Shown here one piece after another: positions 6,571 to 6,768 of a stretch of 6,768 nt of DNA (positions within the stretch are counted from its first letter, which is position 1; every line of letters begins with the position of its first letter). The notes below the pieces were generated by a model. It was not told the DNA's origin, searched no databases, and was given only the letters and a program-made list of their open reading frames with translations. The DNA is from Candidatus Aminicenantota bacterium (GTDB lineage: Bacteria; Acidobacteriota; Aminicenantia; Aminicenantales; Aminicenantaceae). The translations under genes and the position numbers were made by a program. Location: the NCBI GenBank assembly GCA_030673995.1, contig DAOUYU010000095.1, positions 1 to 6,768 of the forward strand. The letters run 5' to 3'.

Positions 6571-6768
6571 ATGAAAAAATGGATATGGATTGCCATTCTG
6601 GTTCTTTTAGTCATTCTTTTTTCCTGCCAAAAACAGAATAAGGAGGAACTGGCAAGTTTGGAGAGGGCGCAGAAAAAAGGGGAAATATTTCCAGTAGCAC
6701 AGGAGGTTGATAATAAGATTTTATCAGCTATAGGCAATTTCGAGAAAGGAAAAGCATCTGAAGGTGCT
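6571..6768 (+). CDS. Predicted lipoprotein, N-terminal 66 residues, cut by window end
   Basis: The frame is open to the window end. It begins with MKKWIWIAILVLLVILFSC, a lipoprotein signal peptide with a short basic start, a hydrophobic core and a lipobox LFSC in which Cys19 would be lipidated after signal peptidase II cleavage. Phe at the -2 position is less usual. The mature part begins QKQNKEELASLERAQKKGE and is polar, charged and probably helical. The residues seen do not identify a family; an envelope substrate-binding, repeat-containing or cell-surface role are all open. The gene follows the response regulator on the same strand after 171 bases, with its own candidate -10 box. That spacing makes tight operon linkage unlikely. 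Confidence in the gene is high because of the ribosome site; function is unknown. Confidence 0.8.
   Translation, partial: MKKWIWIAILVLLVILFSCQKQNKEELASLERAQKKGEIFPVAQEVDNKILSAIGNFEKGKASEGA

Noticed and set aside
1..6768. CRISPR array, tRNA, rRNA, riboswitch or toxin-antitoxin/defence genes
   Set aside because: No regularly spaced repeats, conserved RNA cores or matching protein motifs were seen on either strand.

Overview
The window looks like chromosomal DNA of a Gram-negative-type bacterium. It has moderate GC, strong AGGAGG-type ribosome binding sites, signal-peptide and lipoprotein exports, and a sigma-54-type regulator. The large secreted S9 peptidase and the general gene style would fit candidate phyla such as Aminicenantes or Acidobacteria relatives. 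That is only an impression from protein style; no marker gene is present to test it.

Layout: (1) Positions 3-563, plus strand, are the 3' part of an IS91-family rolling-circle (Y2) transposase cut by the window edge. (2) Positions 564-936 are non-coding and hold two adjacent inverted-repeat structures (808-857 and 864-908), like a REP or MITE-type palindromic cluster, just past the end of the next gene. (3) Positions 937-3831, minus strand, encode a 964-residue secreted S9 (prolyl oligopeptidase/DPP4-like) serine peptidase with a complete Ser/Asp/His triad and a lysine/glutamate-rich insert. (4) Positions 3967-4806, minus strand, encode a five-helix membrane protein of unknown function, 135 bp upstream of the peptidase and on the same strand. 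(5) Positions 4807-5043 are an AT-rich divergent intergenic region. (6) Positions 5044-6399, plus strand, encode an NtrC-family response regulator (REC, AAA+, Fis-type HTH) with an atypical receiver and an altered GAFTGA loop. (7) Positions 6571-6768, plus strand, are the start of a predicted lipoprotein that runs off the window.

How they may work together: the peptidase and the membrane protein are probably co-directional envelope functions, and the divergent regulator is an obvious candidate to control them. However, no sigma-54 promoter or clear operator was found, so this link is positional only. The peptidase suggests a cell that degrades peptides outside the cytoplasm.

I found no defence system, CRISPR array, tRNA/rRNA, riboswitch or clearly new multi-gene system. 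The points most worth a second look are the double hairpin next to the IS91 end, the partly degenerate receiver combined with GVFTGA in the regulator, and the conserved-looking membrane protein without a family.
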